This document shows, piece by piece, positions 24,684 through 32,503 of a stretch of DNA of 64,000 nt. The stretch is from contig OY970182.1 of NCBI GenBank assembly GCA_963708095.1, positions 124,001 to 188,000 on the forward strand. The letters are read 5' to 3'. Each line of letters opens with the position of its first letter. Position 1 is the stretch's first letter. The translations under genes were made by a program, and so were the position numbers. The stretch comes from JAJZVS01 sp963708095. GTDB taxonomy: Bacteria; Pseudomonadota; Alphaproteobacteria; Acetobacterales; Acetobacteraceae. The notes beneath the pieces were generated by a model. It was not told the origin of the DNA. It searched no databases and worked only from the letters and a program-made list of their open reading frames with translations.

Positions 24684-24890
24684 CCCGGCGAAGGCGCGGA
24701 CGGCCTCCATCGTGCGCCATCGGGTCAGCACGGTGAATTCGATCCCGGCCTCGGTCGGGCGGCGGGCCAACGGGGCGCCGAGGAAGCCGGCGATGCCGCG
24801 CAACTGCGGGACGACGCCGGTGCGGGAATGTTCCGGACAGGCATCAGTCGTGGCGTGCCGGGCGCGGGCGCGCCATGCGCGGAGGATCAT
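24684..24890 (-). pseudogene. N-terminal fragment of a split antibiotic biosynthesis monooxygenase-like gene
   Basis: It starts at the ATG at 24890 and encodes MILRAWRARA, then HSRTGVVPQLRGIAGFLGAPL and GIEFTVLTRWRTMEAVRAFAG, the first two thirds of an ABM (dimeric alpha+beta barrel) protein. After FAG the frame goes into Gly-rich and then unrelated sequence with no further ABM similarity. The missing end is at 23305-23440. ABM proteins oxidise or bind small aromatic ligands. The gene begins 32 bp after the MarR-GNAT stop and may once have been co-transcribed with it. Confidence 0.65.
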
Positions 24891-24921
24891 CGGTCGCCGC
24901 CTGCGCGGGGGTCGCGGCGGG

Positions 24922-25854
24922 TCATGGCCGCAGGTCGAGTTCCCAGTCCTCGCCCAGCATCGGCGGCCCGAAATCGGCGTGCGGCTTGCTGGCGATACGC
25001 CGGAAGCCGGCGGCCTGGTAGATCCGCCGCGCCGCCACCAGCACGTCGTTGGTCCAGAGCGTGATGCGCCGGTAGCCGCGCGCGCGGGCGAAATCGATGC
25101 AGGTCGCGACCAGAAGCCGGCCCAGCCCCTCGCCGCGCGCGGCCGGCTCGACCAGCAGCAGGCGCAGCTTCGCGAGCTCGTCGCCGGCGCGGACGAGGAA
25201 GACCGAGCCGAGGTTCACCCCGTCGCGGGCCGCGATCCAGCAGGCCTCGCGCGCCGGGTCGTGTGTCGCCAGGAACCCGGCCGCGACTTTGCCGACCAGC
25301 GCCTCGAACCGCGCGTCGAACCCGTATTCCTCCGCGTAGAGGGCGCCGTGGCGGGCGATCACCCAGCCGATGTCGCCGGGGCGCGGCGGGCGCAGCGTCG
25401 CCGGGGCGCGCGGCGCGGGGGCGAGCAGGGTCTCGATCCCCGCCATCGCGCCGACCAGCGCCGCCTGCGCGGGGTCGGGGAGGGGGGCGAGCAGGGCGCC
25501 GATCTCTTCCCGCGCGCCGGCATCCAGCGGGGCGAAGGCTTTGCTGCCGGCGGCGGTGAGGCGGAGGAGGTGCTGGCGGCCGTCGTCGCCCGAGCGGGTG
25601 CGCGCGACCAGGCGGCGGCGCAGGAAACGCGCCAGGATGCGGCTGAGGTAGCCGGGATCGAGGTCGAGCGCGCGGGCGATCGCCCCGGCGGTGGTGGTCT
25701 CGCCCGTGGTCTCCCGCTGGGCGAGTTCATAGAGCACGCGGGCTTCGGCCAGGCTGAACTTGCTGTGGTGCAGGCCCTCGCGGAGGACGCCGATGCGCGC
25801 GGTGTAGAAGCGGTTGAAGCGGCGGACGGCGGCGATGCGGTCGGGGTCGGACAT
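24922..25854 (-). CDS. MarR-GNAT fusion protein (HTH regulator / N-acetyltransferase)
   Basis: A 310-residue fusion. Residues 1-150 are a MarR winged helix (FSLAEARVLYELAQRE, AGAIARALDLDPGYLSRILARFLRRRLVART, RQHLLRLTAAG). Residues about 155-310 are a GNAT domain with LRLLLVEPAARGEGLGRLLV (acetyl-CoA pyrophosphate loop, motif A) and RITLWTNDVLVAARRIYQAAGF (motif B). Such fusions may control genes in response to an acetyl-acceptor metabolite. The start at 25854 (ATG) gives the usual N-terminus. Two TTGACNNNGTCAA palindromes lie immediately upstream, and no Shine-Dalgarno is visible there. Confidence 0.9.
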   Translation of the reverse strand: MSDPDRIAAVRRFNRFYTARIGVLREGLHHSKFSLAEARVLYELAQRETTGETTTAGAIARALDLDPGYLSRILARFLRRRLVARTRSGDDGRQHLLRLTAAGSKAFAPLDAGAREEIGALLAPLPDPAQAALVGAMAGIETLLAPAPRAPATLRPPRPGDIGWVIARHGALYAEEYGFDARFEALVGKVAAGFLATHDPAREACWIAARDGVNLGSVFLVRAGDELAKLRLLLVEPAARGEGLGRLLVATCIDFARARGYRRITLWTNDVLVAARRIYQAAGFRRIASKPHADFGPPMLGEDWELDLRP

Positions 25855-25856
25855 GG

Positions 25857-25890
25857 TTGACAGGGTCAAGGGGATGGTTGACGGAGTCAA
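25857..25890. promoter_or_regulatory. Twin palindrome, candidate MarR operator
   Basis: TTGAC-AGG-GTCAA (25857-25869) and TTGAC-GGA-GTCAA (25878-25890) have centres exactly 21 bp apart, two helical turns. They abut the start codon of the MarR-GNAT gene. Autoregulation by the encoded MarR domain is a natural inference. Confidence 0.55.
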
Positions 25891-26243
25891 GGGTTGGGGA
25901 TGGCTGGGGGGCTGATGTCTTTCGGTGGGCGTATGGGGAAAGTGGAGGAGTGCCGATCGGGCGGCGCTGTGTCGGCGCGGGCAGCTACATAAGGCGGGCG
26001 TGGGGGGAGCTGCGTTGTCGGGCCGAAGGTTCGTTTGCGGCCATCGCGGTTACCCAACCATTTTGCCCGCCACTCCAGAAGCGGACATGCGTCCACGTGC
26101 CGGTCTTGGCGGAGATGGGTGGAAAGCGGACCTGCGGTCGTTAATCATGTTCTTGTATCGGAACAGTCAGGAATTCTGCTGAAAGGCACTCGGTGCACAT
26201 AGTGAACCCTGTGCTTCGGGTCGGATCGCAGCTCGGCCTTCAA
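25891..26243. other. Intergenic region, decayed sequence
   Basis: No supported gene. The stretch 26020-26140 is less GC-rich and contains AAGCGGACATGCG and AAAGCGGACCTGCG, about 50 bp apart. This resembles decayed intergenic repeats rather than coding DNA. Confidence 0.4.
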
Positions 26244-26705
26244 TTACCTCGGCGGCGCACCTCCGGAATTGCCGGCGGACTCTTCGTGCCATGTGCCGTG
26301 CTCATCGCGATGCCAAACCTGAGGGGACGCTGGAGCACCAGGATCGCCGCTTGCAACACTGCCGCCCGCCGGCACGATCTGGACGACAATTGTGGGCACG
26401 GATGCAACAGCCAAGCCTGCCGTCGTGCTGTAGCCGCAATCATAATAGCCACAATCATAGTCGCTATATCCATATCCATAGAGAGGATAGCCATAACCGT
26501 AGAAGCGCCGGTTGAAAGCAGCACGATGATTGCGAAACCCATAACGGTTGTGGAAAGCGAAGTTGCCGCGATGGCTGCCTCCGCCGTGGCCACCTCCACC
26601 GGATCCACCGCGCGCCTGCGCAACGGCGGGCATGCTTATCGCCAGTGCGACGGCGAGGCGGACGAACCAATGGGCAAGGGTGCTGCACACGATTGCGGCC
26701 TCCAA
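26244..26705 (-). CDS. Secreted Gly/Tyr/His-rich protein
   Basis: A 153-residue protein with a likely signal peptide (hydrophobic to residue 28, cleavage after AQA). The mature part begins with RGGSGGGGHGGGSHRGN, continues with a Tyr/Gly/Phe-rich stretch (FYGYGYPLYGYGYSDYDCGYYDCGY) and ends with a more ordinary Val/Pro segment and an EHGTWHEES motif. It is probably extracytoplasmic. The Gly/His-rich part could bind metal. No family was recognised. Its GC is lower than that of its neighbours. Confidence 0.6.
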   Translation of the reverse strand: MEAAIVCSTLAHWFVRLAVALAISMPAVAQARGGSGGGGHGGGSHRGNFAFHNRYGFRNHRAAFNRRFYGYGYPLYGYGYSDYDCGYYDCGYSTTAGLAVASVPTIVVQIVPAGGSVASGDPGAPASPQVWHRDEHGTWHEESAGNSGGAPPR

Positions 26706-27076
26706 CTGCGGGCCGCAATCATGTGCAGCGCCAATCTGAGCCGGGATGTAACCGCAAAAAATCTAGGAAGGTCGGAGCCACATCTGCAAGTACATCGGCA
26801 AGTAACATCTGTGACGCCACATCGCCTATGGCGGCCGCCCGATTACGGATGGGAGGTCACCACAATTCACTCGCTACGACATACTTGGGGAGGATTTTTT
26901 TAGTGCAGCTGATTGAGGCGAGGTGCATCCTTTTCGGCACGCGTGCGAGCTTTGAACAGGCTGCACCCGCCGCAAAACCCCACCCCGCCCCGCCGCACCC
27001 CCGCCCCACCCCTCCGCTTCCCCCCCCACCCGAATTCCGCCATCCTGCCGCATCCCGCCCCCAGGACCGCCCGCCC
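26706..27076. other. Divergent intergenic region
   Basis: Relatively AT-rich DNA (26750-26930) between the secreted protein and the isovaleryl-CoA dehydrogenase gene. It should carry both promoters. No confident boxes. The last 100 bp before the dehydrogenase start are a C-rich tract. Confidence 0.4.
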
Positions 27077-28255
27077 ATGCCCGCCCTGTCCAACCGCCTG
27101 CCGAGCCTCGACTTCGGCCTCGGCGAGACCACGGAGATGCTGCGCGCGCAGGTGGCGGCCTTCGCCGCCGCCGAGATCGCGCCGCGCGCCGCCGCCATCG
27201 ACCGCGACAACGAATTCCCCCCCGACCTCTGGCCGAAGCTCGGCGCGATGGGCCTGCTCGGGATCACCGTGGAAGACGAATACGGCGGTGCCGGCATGGG
27301 CTACATCGACCACGTGGTGGCGATGGAGGAGGTTTCGCGCGCCTCCGCCTCGGTCGGCCTGTCCTACGGCGCGCATTCGAATCTCTGCGTGAACCAGATC
27401 CGCCGCAACGGCAGCGAGGACCAGAAACGCCGCTACCTCCCCGGCCTGATCGCCGGCACCGCCGTCGGCGCGCTGGCGATGTCCGAACCCGGCGCCGGTT
27501 CCGATGTCGTGTCGATGCGGCTGCGCGCCGAGAAGCGCGGCGACCGCTACGTGCTGAATGGGACCAAGATGTGGATCACCAACGGTCCGGACGCGGACGT
27601 GCTGGTGGTCTACGCCAAGACCGACCCCGACGCCGGCCCGCGCGGCATCACCGCCTTCCTGATCGAGAAAGGCTTCGCCGGCTTCAGCCCCGGAGCGAAG
27701 CTCGACAAGCTCGGCATGCGCGGATCGAATACGTCGGAACTCGTGTTCGTCGATTGCGACGTGCCGGCGGAGAACGTGCTGGGCCAGGTGGGCGCCGGCG
27801 TGCGGGTGCTGATGAGCGGGCTCGACTACGAGCGCGCGGTGCTCGCCGGCGGGCCGCTCGGCATCATGGCCGCCTGCCTCGATGCGGTGGTGCCCTATCT
27901 GCACGAGCGCGAGCAGTTCGGGCAGAAGATCGGCGAGTTCCAGTTGATGCAGGGCAAGCTCGCGGACATGTACACCACCCTGAACGCCGCGCGCGCCTAC
28001 GTGTACGCGGTTGCCGGCGCGTGCGATCGCGGCGCCGCGACGCGCAAGGACGCCGCCGGCGCGATCCTCCATGCCGCCGAACGGGCCACCTGGATGGCGC
28101 TGGAAGCGATCCAGTGCCTGGGCGGCAACGGCTATATCAACGACTACCCGACCGGGCGGCTGCTGCGCGACGCCAAGCTGTACGAGATCGGCGCCGGCAC
28201 CAGCGAGATCCGCCGCATGCTGATCGGCCGCGAATTGTTCGCCGAGACCGCATGA
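27077..28255 (+). CDS. Isovaleryl-CoA dehydrogenase
   Basis: A 392-residue acyl-CoA dehydrogenase. It has the full signatures ALAMSEPGAGSDVVSMRLRAEK, VLNGTKMWITNGPDADVLVVYAKTD, YLHEREQFGQKIGEFQLMQGKLADMY and QCLGGNGYINDYPTGRLLRDAKLYEIGAGTSEIRR. Glu252 in LMSGLDYERAVLAGGPLG sits at the isovaleryl-CoA dehydrogenase position for the catalytic base, unlike most paralogues. It catalyses the third step of leucine breakdown. It overlaps the carboxylase gene by four bases (ATGA). The usual LiuR regulator is not adjacent. Confidence 0.93.
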   Translation: MPALSNRLPSLDFGLGETTEMLRAQVAAFAAAEIAPRAAAIDRDNEFPPDLWPKLGAMGLLGITVEDEYGGAGMGYIDHVVAMEEVSRASASVGLSYGAHSNLCVNQIRRNGSEDQKRRYLPGLIAGTAVGALAMSEPGAGSDVVSMRLRAEKRGDRYVLNGTKMWITNGPDADVLVVYAKTDPDAGPRGITAFLIEKGFAGFSPGAKLDKLGMRGSNTSELVFVDCDVPAENVLGQVGAGVRVLMSGLDYERAVLAGGPLGIMAACLDAVVPYLHEREQFGQKIGEFQLMQGKLADMYTTLNAARAYVYAVAGACDRGAATRKDAAGAILHAAERATWMALEAIQCLGGNGYINDYPTGRLLRDAKLYEIGAGTSEIRRMLIGRELFAETA

Positions 28256-29838
28256 GCGTGCTCCGTTCCGCAATCGACCCGCGCGGGGGCGAGTTCGCCG
28301 CCAACGCCGCAGCGATGGGCGCGCTCGTGGCCGATCTGCGCGCCCAGGTCGCCCGGGTCGCCGAGGGCGGCGGCGCCGCGGCCCGCGCGCGCCACGAGCA
28401 GCGCGGCAAGCTGCCGGCCCGCGCGCGGGTGGCGGGGCTGATCGATCCCGGATCGCCGTTCCTGGAACTGTCGCAGCTCGCCGCCTTCGGCATGTACGAT
28501 GACGAGGTGCCCGCCGCCGGCATCGTCACCGGCATCGGCTGCGTCGCCGGCCAGGAATGCGTGATCGTCGCGAACGACGCCACGGTGAAGGGCGGCACCT
28601 ATTTCCCGATCACGGTGAAGAAGCACCTGCGCGCGCAGGAGATCGCGCGCGCCAACCATCTGCCGTGCCTCTATCTGGTCGATTCCGGCGGCGCCTTCCT
28701 GCCGCTCCAGGACGAGATCTTCCCCGACCGCGAGCATTTCGGCCGTATCTTCTTCAACCAGGCCAACCTCTCGGCGCAGGGCATTCCGCAGATCGCCGCG
28801 GTGATGGGGTCCTGCACCGCCGGCGGCGCCTATGTGCCGGCGATGAGCGACGAGTTCGTCATCGTCCGCGGCCAGGGCACGATCTTCCTCGGCGGCCCGC
28901 CCCTCGTGAAAGCGGCGACGGGGGAGGAGGTCTCGGCCGAGGACCTCGGCGGGGCCGAAGTGCACGCGCGCACCTCCGGCGTGGTCGATCATTACGCGCA
29001 TGACGACCGCCACGCGCTGGCGATCTGCCGGCGGATCGTCGCGGGGTTGAACCGGGTGAAGCGCCCGGGCGTGGCGCTGCGCGCGCCGGTGGCCCCGCTC
29101 TACGATCCGGCCGAGCTGCACGGCGTGGTGCCCGCCGATCTCCGCACCACCTACGACGCGCGGGAGGTGATCGCGCGCCTGGTGGACGGCTCGGAGTTCG
29201 ACGAGTTCAAGCAGCTCTACGGCACCACCCTGGTGTGCGGCTTCGCCCATCTCTCCGGCTACCCGGTCGGGATCATCGCCAACAACGGCATCCTGTTTTC
29301 GGAATCGGCGCTGAAGGGGGCGCATTTCATCGAGCTCTGTTGCCAGCGCGGCATCCCGCTCATCTTCCTGCAGAACATCACCGGCTTCATGGTGGGACGA
29401 AAATACGAGGCGGGCGGCATTGCCAAGGATGGCGCCAAGCTGGTCACCGCGGTCGCCACAGCCGCGGTGCCGAAGCTCACCGTGATCGTCGGCGGTTCGT
29501 TCGGGGCCGGCAACTACGGCATGTGCGGGCGGGCGTACGATCCGCGCTTCGTGTGGATGTGGCCGAACGCGCGCATCTCGGTGATGGGCGGGGAGCAGGC
29601 GGCGAGCGTGCTCGCGACCGTGCGCGGCGGCTTCGCCGATCCGGCGGCGGAGGAGGCTTTCAAGGCGCCGATCCGCGCCGAATACGACGCCAAGGGCCAG
29701 CCCTATTACGCGACCGCGCGGCTGTGGGACGACGGGATCATCGATCCCGCCGACACGCGGCGCGTGCTGGCGCTGTCGCTCTCGGCGGCGCTGAACGCGC
29801 CGGTGGAAGACACGAAATTCGGCGTGTTCCGCATGTGA
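28252..29838 (+). CDS. Methylcrotonyl-CoA carboxylase, carboxyltransferase (beta) subunit
   Basis: A 528-residue carboxyltransferase. Features are KLPARARVAGLIDPGSPFLELSQLA, NDATVKGGTYFPITVKKHLRAQEIA, LVDSGGAFLPLQDEIFPD, GSCTAGGAYVPAMSDE and LCCQRGIPLIFLQNITGFMVG. These match MCC beta more closely than propionyl-CoA carboxylase beta. It forms an operon with isovaleryl-CoA dehydrogenase. The biotin-carboxylase/BCCP (alpha) subunit, AUH hydratase and HMG-CoA lyase that usually follow are not present; a convergent SDR gene follows at once. Confidence 0.93.
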   Translation: MSVLRSAIDPRGGEFAANAAAMGALVADLRAQVARVAEGGGAAARARHEQRGKLPARARVAGLIDPGSPFLELSQLAAFGMYDDEVPAAGIVTGIGCVAGQECVIVANDATVKGGTYFPITVKKHLRAQEIARANHLPCLYLVDSGGAFLPLQDEIFPDREHFGRIFFNQANLSAQGIPQIAAVMGSCTAGGAYVPAMSDEFVIVRGQGTIFLGGPPLVKAATGEEVSAEDLGGAEVHARTSGVVDHYAHDDRHALAICRRIVAGLNRVKRPGVALRAPVAPLYDPAELHGVVPADLRTTYDAREVIARLVDGSEFDEFKQLYGTTLVCGFAHLSGYPVGIIANNGILFSESALKGAHFIELCCQRGIPLIFLQNITGFMVGRKYEAGGIAKDGAKLVTAVATAAVPKLTVIVGGSFGAGNYGMCGRAYDPRFVWMWPNARISVMGGEQAASVLATVRGGFADPAAEEAFKAPIRAEYDAKGQPYYATARLWDDGIIDPADTRRVLALSLSAALNAPVEDTKFGVFRM

Positions 29839-29863
29839 GCCGGCCCCCCGTCACGGGGAGACG

Positions 29864-30625
29864 TCAGCGCGGGGCCATGCGGAGCGCGCCGTCCAGCCGG
29901 ATCGTCTCGCCGTTCAGGAACCGGTTGGCGGCGATGTGCAGCACCAGCGCGGCATATTCCTCCGCCCGGCCGAGCCGGGTCGGGAATGGCACGGACGCCG
30001 CAAGCCCCGCGCGCACGTCGTCCGGCAGCCCGTTGAACATCGGCGTCTCGATCAACCCGGGCGCGATCGTCATGACCCGGATGCCGGCACGCGCCAGTTC
30101 CCGCGCCGCCGGCAGGGTCAGCCCGACGACCCCGGCCTTGGAAGCGGCATAGGCGGCCTGGCCCACCTGGCCCTCGTAGGCCGCGACCGAGGCGGTGTTC
30201 ACGATCACCCCGCGCTCCCCGTCCGGCCCAGGGGCGAGCGTGCTCATCCGCGCCGCCGCCAGGCGCAGCATGTTGAAGGTGCCGATCAGGTTGACTGCGA
30301 TCACCTGCGCGAACGCATCGAGCGCCAGCGGCCCGTCGCGCCCGACGATCCGCCCCGCGTTGCCGATGCCGGCGCAGTTCACCAGCAGCCGCGGCGGACC
30401 GATGGCGGCTTCGGCGGCAGCCAGCGCGGCCTCGGCGCCGGCGGGATCGGTGACGTCGACCGTGCCGGCGTGGCCGCCGATGCGCGCGGCGACCGCCTCC
30501 GCCGCCGCACCGTTGCGGTCGAACACCGCGACCCGCGCCCCGGCTGCGGCCAGCGCAGCCGCGGTGGCGGCGCCGAGGCCGGAGCCGCCGCCGGTGACGA
30601 TCGCCGCCTGTCCGTTCACGTCCAT
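29864..30625 (-). CDS. SDR family oxidoreductase (3-hydroxyacyl-CoA dehydrogenase type)
   Basis: A 253-residue short-chain dehydrogenase. It has the NAD-binding TGGGSGLG at 11-18, NCAG at 83-86, and the catalytic Ser146 (NTASVAAYEG), Tyr159 and Lys163 (YAASK). AVNLIGTFNMLRLAA and FLNGETIRLDGALRM are typical of the HSD17B10-like group that oxidises 3-hydroxyacyl-CoAs. A role in branched-chain acyl-CoA breakdown would fit the neighbours, but the substrate is not proven. It is convergent with the carboxylase gene and divergent from the hydantoinase pair. Confidence 0.9.
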   Translation of the reverse strand: MDVNGQAAIVTGGGSGLGAATAAALAAAGARVAVFDRNGAAAEAVAARIGGHAGTVDVTDPAGAEAALAAAEAAIGPPRLLVNCAGIGNAGRIVGRDGPLALDAFAQVIAVNLIGTFNMLRLAAARMSTLAPGPDGERGVIVNTASVAAYEGQVGQAAYAASKAGVVGLTLPAARELARAGIRVMTIAPGLIETPMFNGLPDDVRAGLAASVPFPTRLGRAEEYAALVLHIAANRFLNGETIRLDGALRMAPR

Positions 30626-30748
30626 GCTTGGTCTCCCGGGAGTGATACCGCCCGGTATCCGGCATGTGCCGCAGGCGGGCAAGCTTGCTTGCCGCGCTGC
30701 GGCGATTCCGGGTTGCGGGGCGCGCCGATCGGTGGTCCGATCCGCCGC

Positions 30749-32503
30749 ATGGACCCGATCACTGCCGAACTGTTCCGCAATGCCGTCGCCGCGATCGGCG
30801 ACGAGATGGTGCTCACGATCTACCGCACGGCCTATTCGGGCGTGCTCAAGAACATCATGGACTACAGCGCCGCGCTGTGTGACGGGCAGGGGCGGCTGGT
30901 GGCGCAGGGGCTGAGCCTGCCCGGCCATCTCTGTTCCATCCCCGTCGCGCTGCAGGCCGCGCTGCGCGCCTACGGCGACGACATCCACGCCGGCGATATC
31001 CTGGTGCTGAACGACCCCTACGAGGGCGGCATGCACCTGCCGGACATCTTCGTCTTCCGGCCGATCTTCGCCCCTGGGGAGCAGGATGGCACGGCGCTCG
31101 CCTGGGCTGCGACGATCTGCCACCATACCGATGTGGGCGGACGGGTACCGGGCTCCAACGCCTCCGACAGTACCGAGATTTTTGCCGAAGGGCTGCGCAT
31201 CCCGCCGCTGAAACTATACGAGCGCGGCCAGCCGAACCCGACCCTGCACCGCATCATCGAGAAGAACGTGCGCCTGCCCGGTCGGGTGTTCGGCGACCTG
31301 CGCTCCCAGCTCGCCGCCTGCGCCATCGCCGCGCGCGGGATGGAACCGCTGATCGCCCGCCACGGTGCCGCCGGCGTGCGCGCACTGATGGCGGAGACCC
31401 AGGACTACAGCGAGCGCCTGACCCGTCATTGCCTGGCCGAACTGCCGGACGGGGAGGCGACGTTCACCGACTGGATCGACGACGATCAGATCGATGTCGG
31501 CGTGCCGATCCCGCTGGTCTGCACGGTGACGAAGCGCGGCGGATCGATGCGCTTCGACTGGACCGGCAGCGCGCCGCAGGTGAAGGGTGCGATCAACAAC
31601 ACCTGGAGCTACACCGCCGCCGCCAGCTTCACCGCCGCCAAGTCGGTGCTGTCGGTCAACATGCCGAACAACGACGGCGTGTTCCGCGCGATCGAAGTGA
31701 TCGCGCCCCCCGGCACGATCATGAACGCGCTGCCGCCGGCGGCCTGCGCCGCGCGGGGGCTGACGGGGTTCCGCGCCACCGACTGCGCCTTCGGCGCGCT
31801 GGCGAAACTCTATCCCGATCGCGTGTTCGCCGCCGGCGACGGCGGCAACACCGGCATCACCGTCGGCGGCTACGACGGCGCGCGGCGCCCGTTCATCTAC
31901 GTCGATTTCCTCTCCGGCGCCTGGGGCGCGCGGCCCTGGGCGGACGGGCTGGAAGGCAACACCACCATGTTCGCCAACATGGCGAGCTTCAGCGTGGAGA
32001 TGATCGAGGCGGAGAACCCGCTCGAAGTGCTGGACTACGGTTTTGTCCCCGATACCGGCGGCGCCGGGCGCTTCCGCGGTGGTGCTGCGATGCGGCGCAC
32101 CTGGCGGATGGCGGCGGAGGAGGGAATCCTGCAGGTCCGCGCCGACCGCCAGACCCACCGCCCGTACGGCCTCGCCGGCGGCGGGGAGGGTGCGGCCGGG
32201 CGCAACCTGCTCGATCCGGACACCGCAGGGGAACGTGTGCTGCACGCCAAGCTGACGATGAACTTCCGTGCCGGCGAGGTATTCCGCCACCAGTTGCCCG
32301 GCGGCGGCGGCTACGGCGATCCGCTGGACCGTGCGCTGGACGCGGTCGCGAAGGACCTGCGCGACGGGCTGGTAACGATCGCGGGCGCCTGCGCCGACTA
32401 CGGCGTAGTCGCGCACGGCGATCCGCCGGAAATCGACCGTCCCGCCACCGAGGCGCTGCGCGCCCGGCTGCGCGCGGCACGTGCGCCGGAGGCGGTGCGA
32501 TGA
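30749..32503 (+). CDS. Hydantoinase B/oxoprolinase family protein
   Basis: A 584-residue HyuB-type subunit. It begins DPITAELFRNAVAAIGDEM, and contains NIMDYSAALCDGQGRLVAQG, VLNDPYEGGMHLPD, HHTDVGGRVPGS, RMGGAFEI-like segments in diverged form and GGGGYGDPLDRALDAVAKDLRDGLVT. Together with HyuA it forms ATP-dependent hydantoin or oxoproline hydrolases, or acetone/acetophenone carboxylase-type enzymes. Residue-level assignment to one of these is not possible. It overlaps the next gene by four bases (ATGA). Confidence 0.93.
   Translation: MDPITAELFRNAVAAIGDEMVLTIYRTAYSGVLKNIMDYSAALCDGQGRLVAQGLSLPGHLCSIPVALQAALRAYGDDIHAGDILVLNDPYEGGMHLPDIFVFRPIFAPGEQDGTALAWAATICHHTDVGGRVPGSNASDSTEIFAEGLRIPPLKLYERGQPNPTLHRIIEKNVRLPGRVFGDLRSQLAACAIAARGMEPLIARHGAAGVRALMAETQDYSERLTRHCLAELPDGEATFTDWIDDDQIDVGVPIPLVCTVTKRGGSMRFDWTGSAPQVKGAINNTWSYTAAASFTAAKSVLSVNMPNNDGVFRAIEVIAPPGTIMNALPPAACAARGLTGFRATDCAFGALAKLYPDRVFAAGDGGNTGITVGGYDGARRPFIYVDFLSGAWGARPWADGLEGNTTMFANMASFSVEMIEAENPLEVLDYGFVPDTGGAGRFRGGAAMRRTWRMAAEEGILQVRADRQTHRPYGLAGGGEGAAGRNLLDPDTAGERVLHAKLTMNFRAGEVFRHQLPGGGGYGDPLDRALDAVAKDLRDGLVTIAGACADYGVVAHGDPPEIDRPATEALRARLRAARAPEAVR

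Noticed and set aside
25925..26182. A small plus-strand frame ending LRSLIMFLYRNSQEFC
   Set aside because: It has no ribosome binding site or homology I recognise. The underlying DNA (AAGCGGAC motifs) looks like decayed intergenic repeat.
30645..30665. GATACCG-CC-CGGTATC palindrome, considered as a third copy of the triple-hairpin element
   Set aside because: Only the outer few bases of one hairpin match; the rest of the 134-bp element is absent. It may be a relic, but this cannot be supported.
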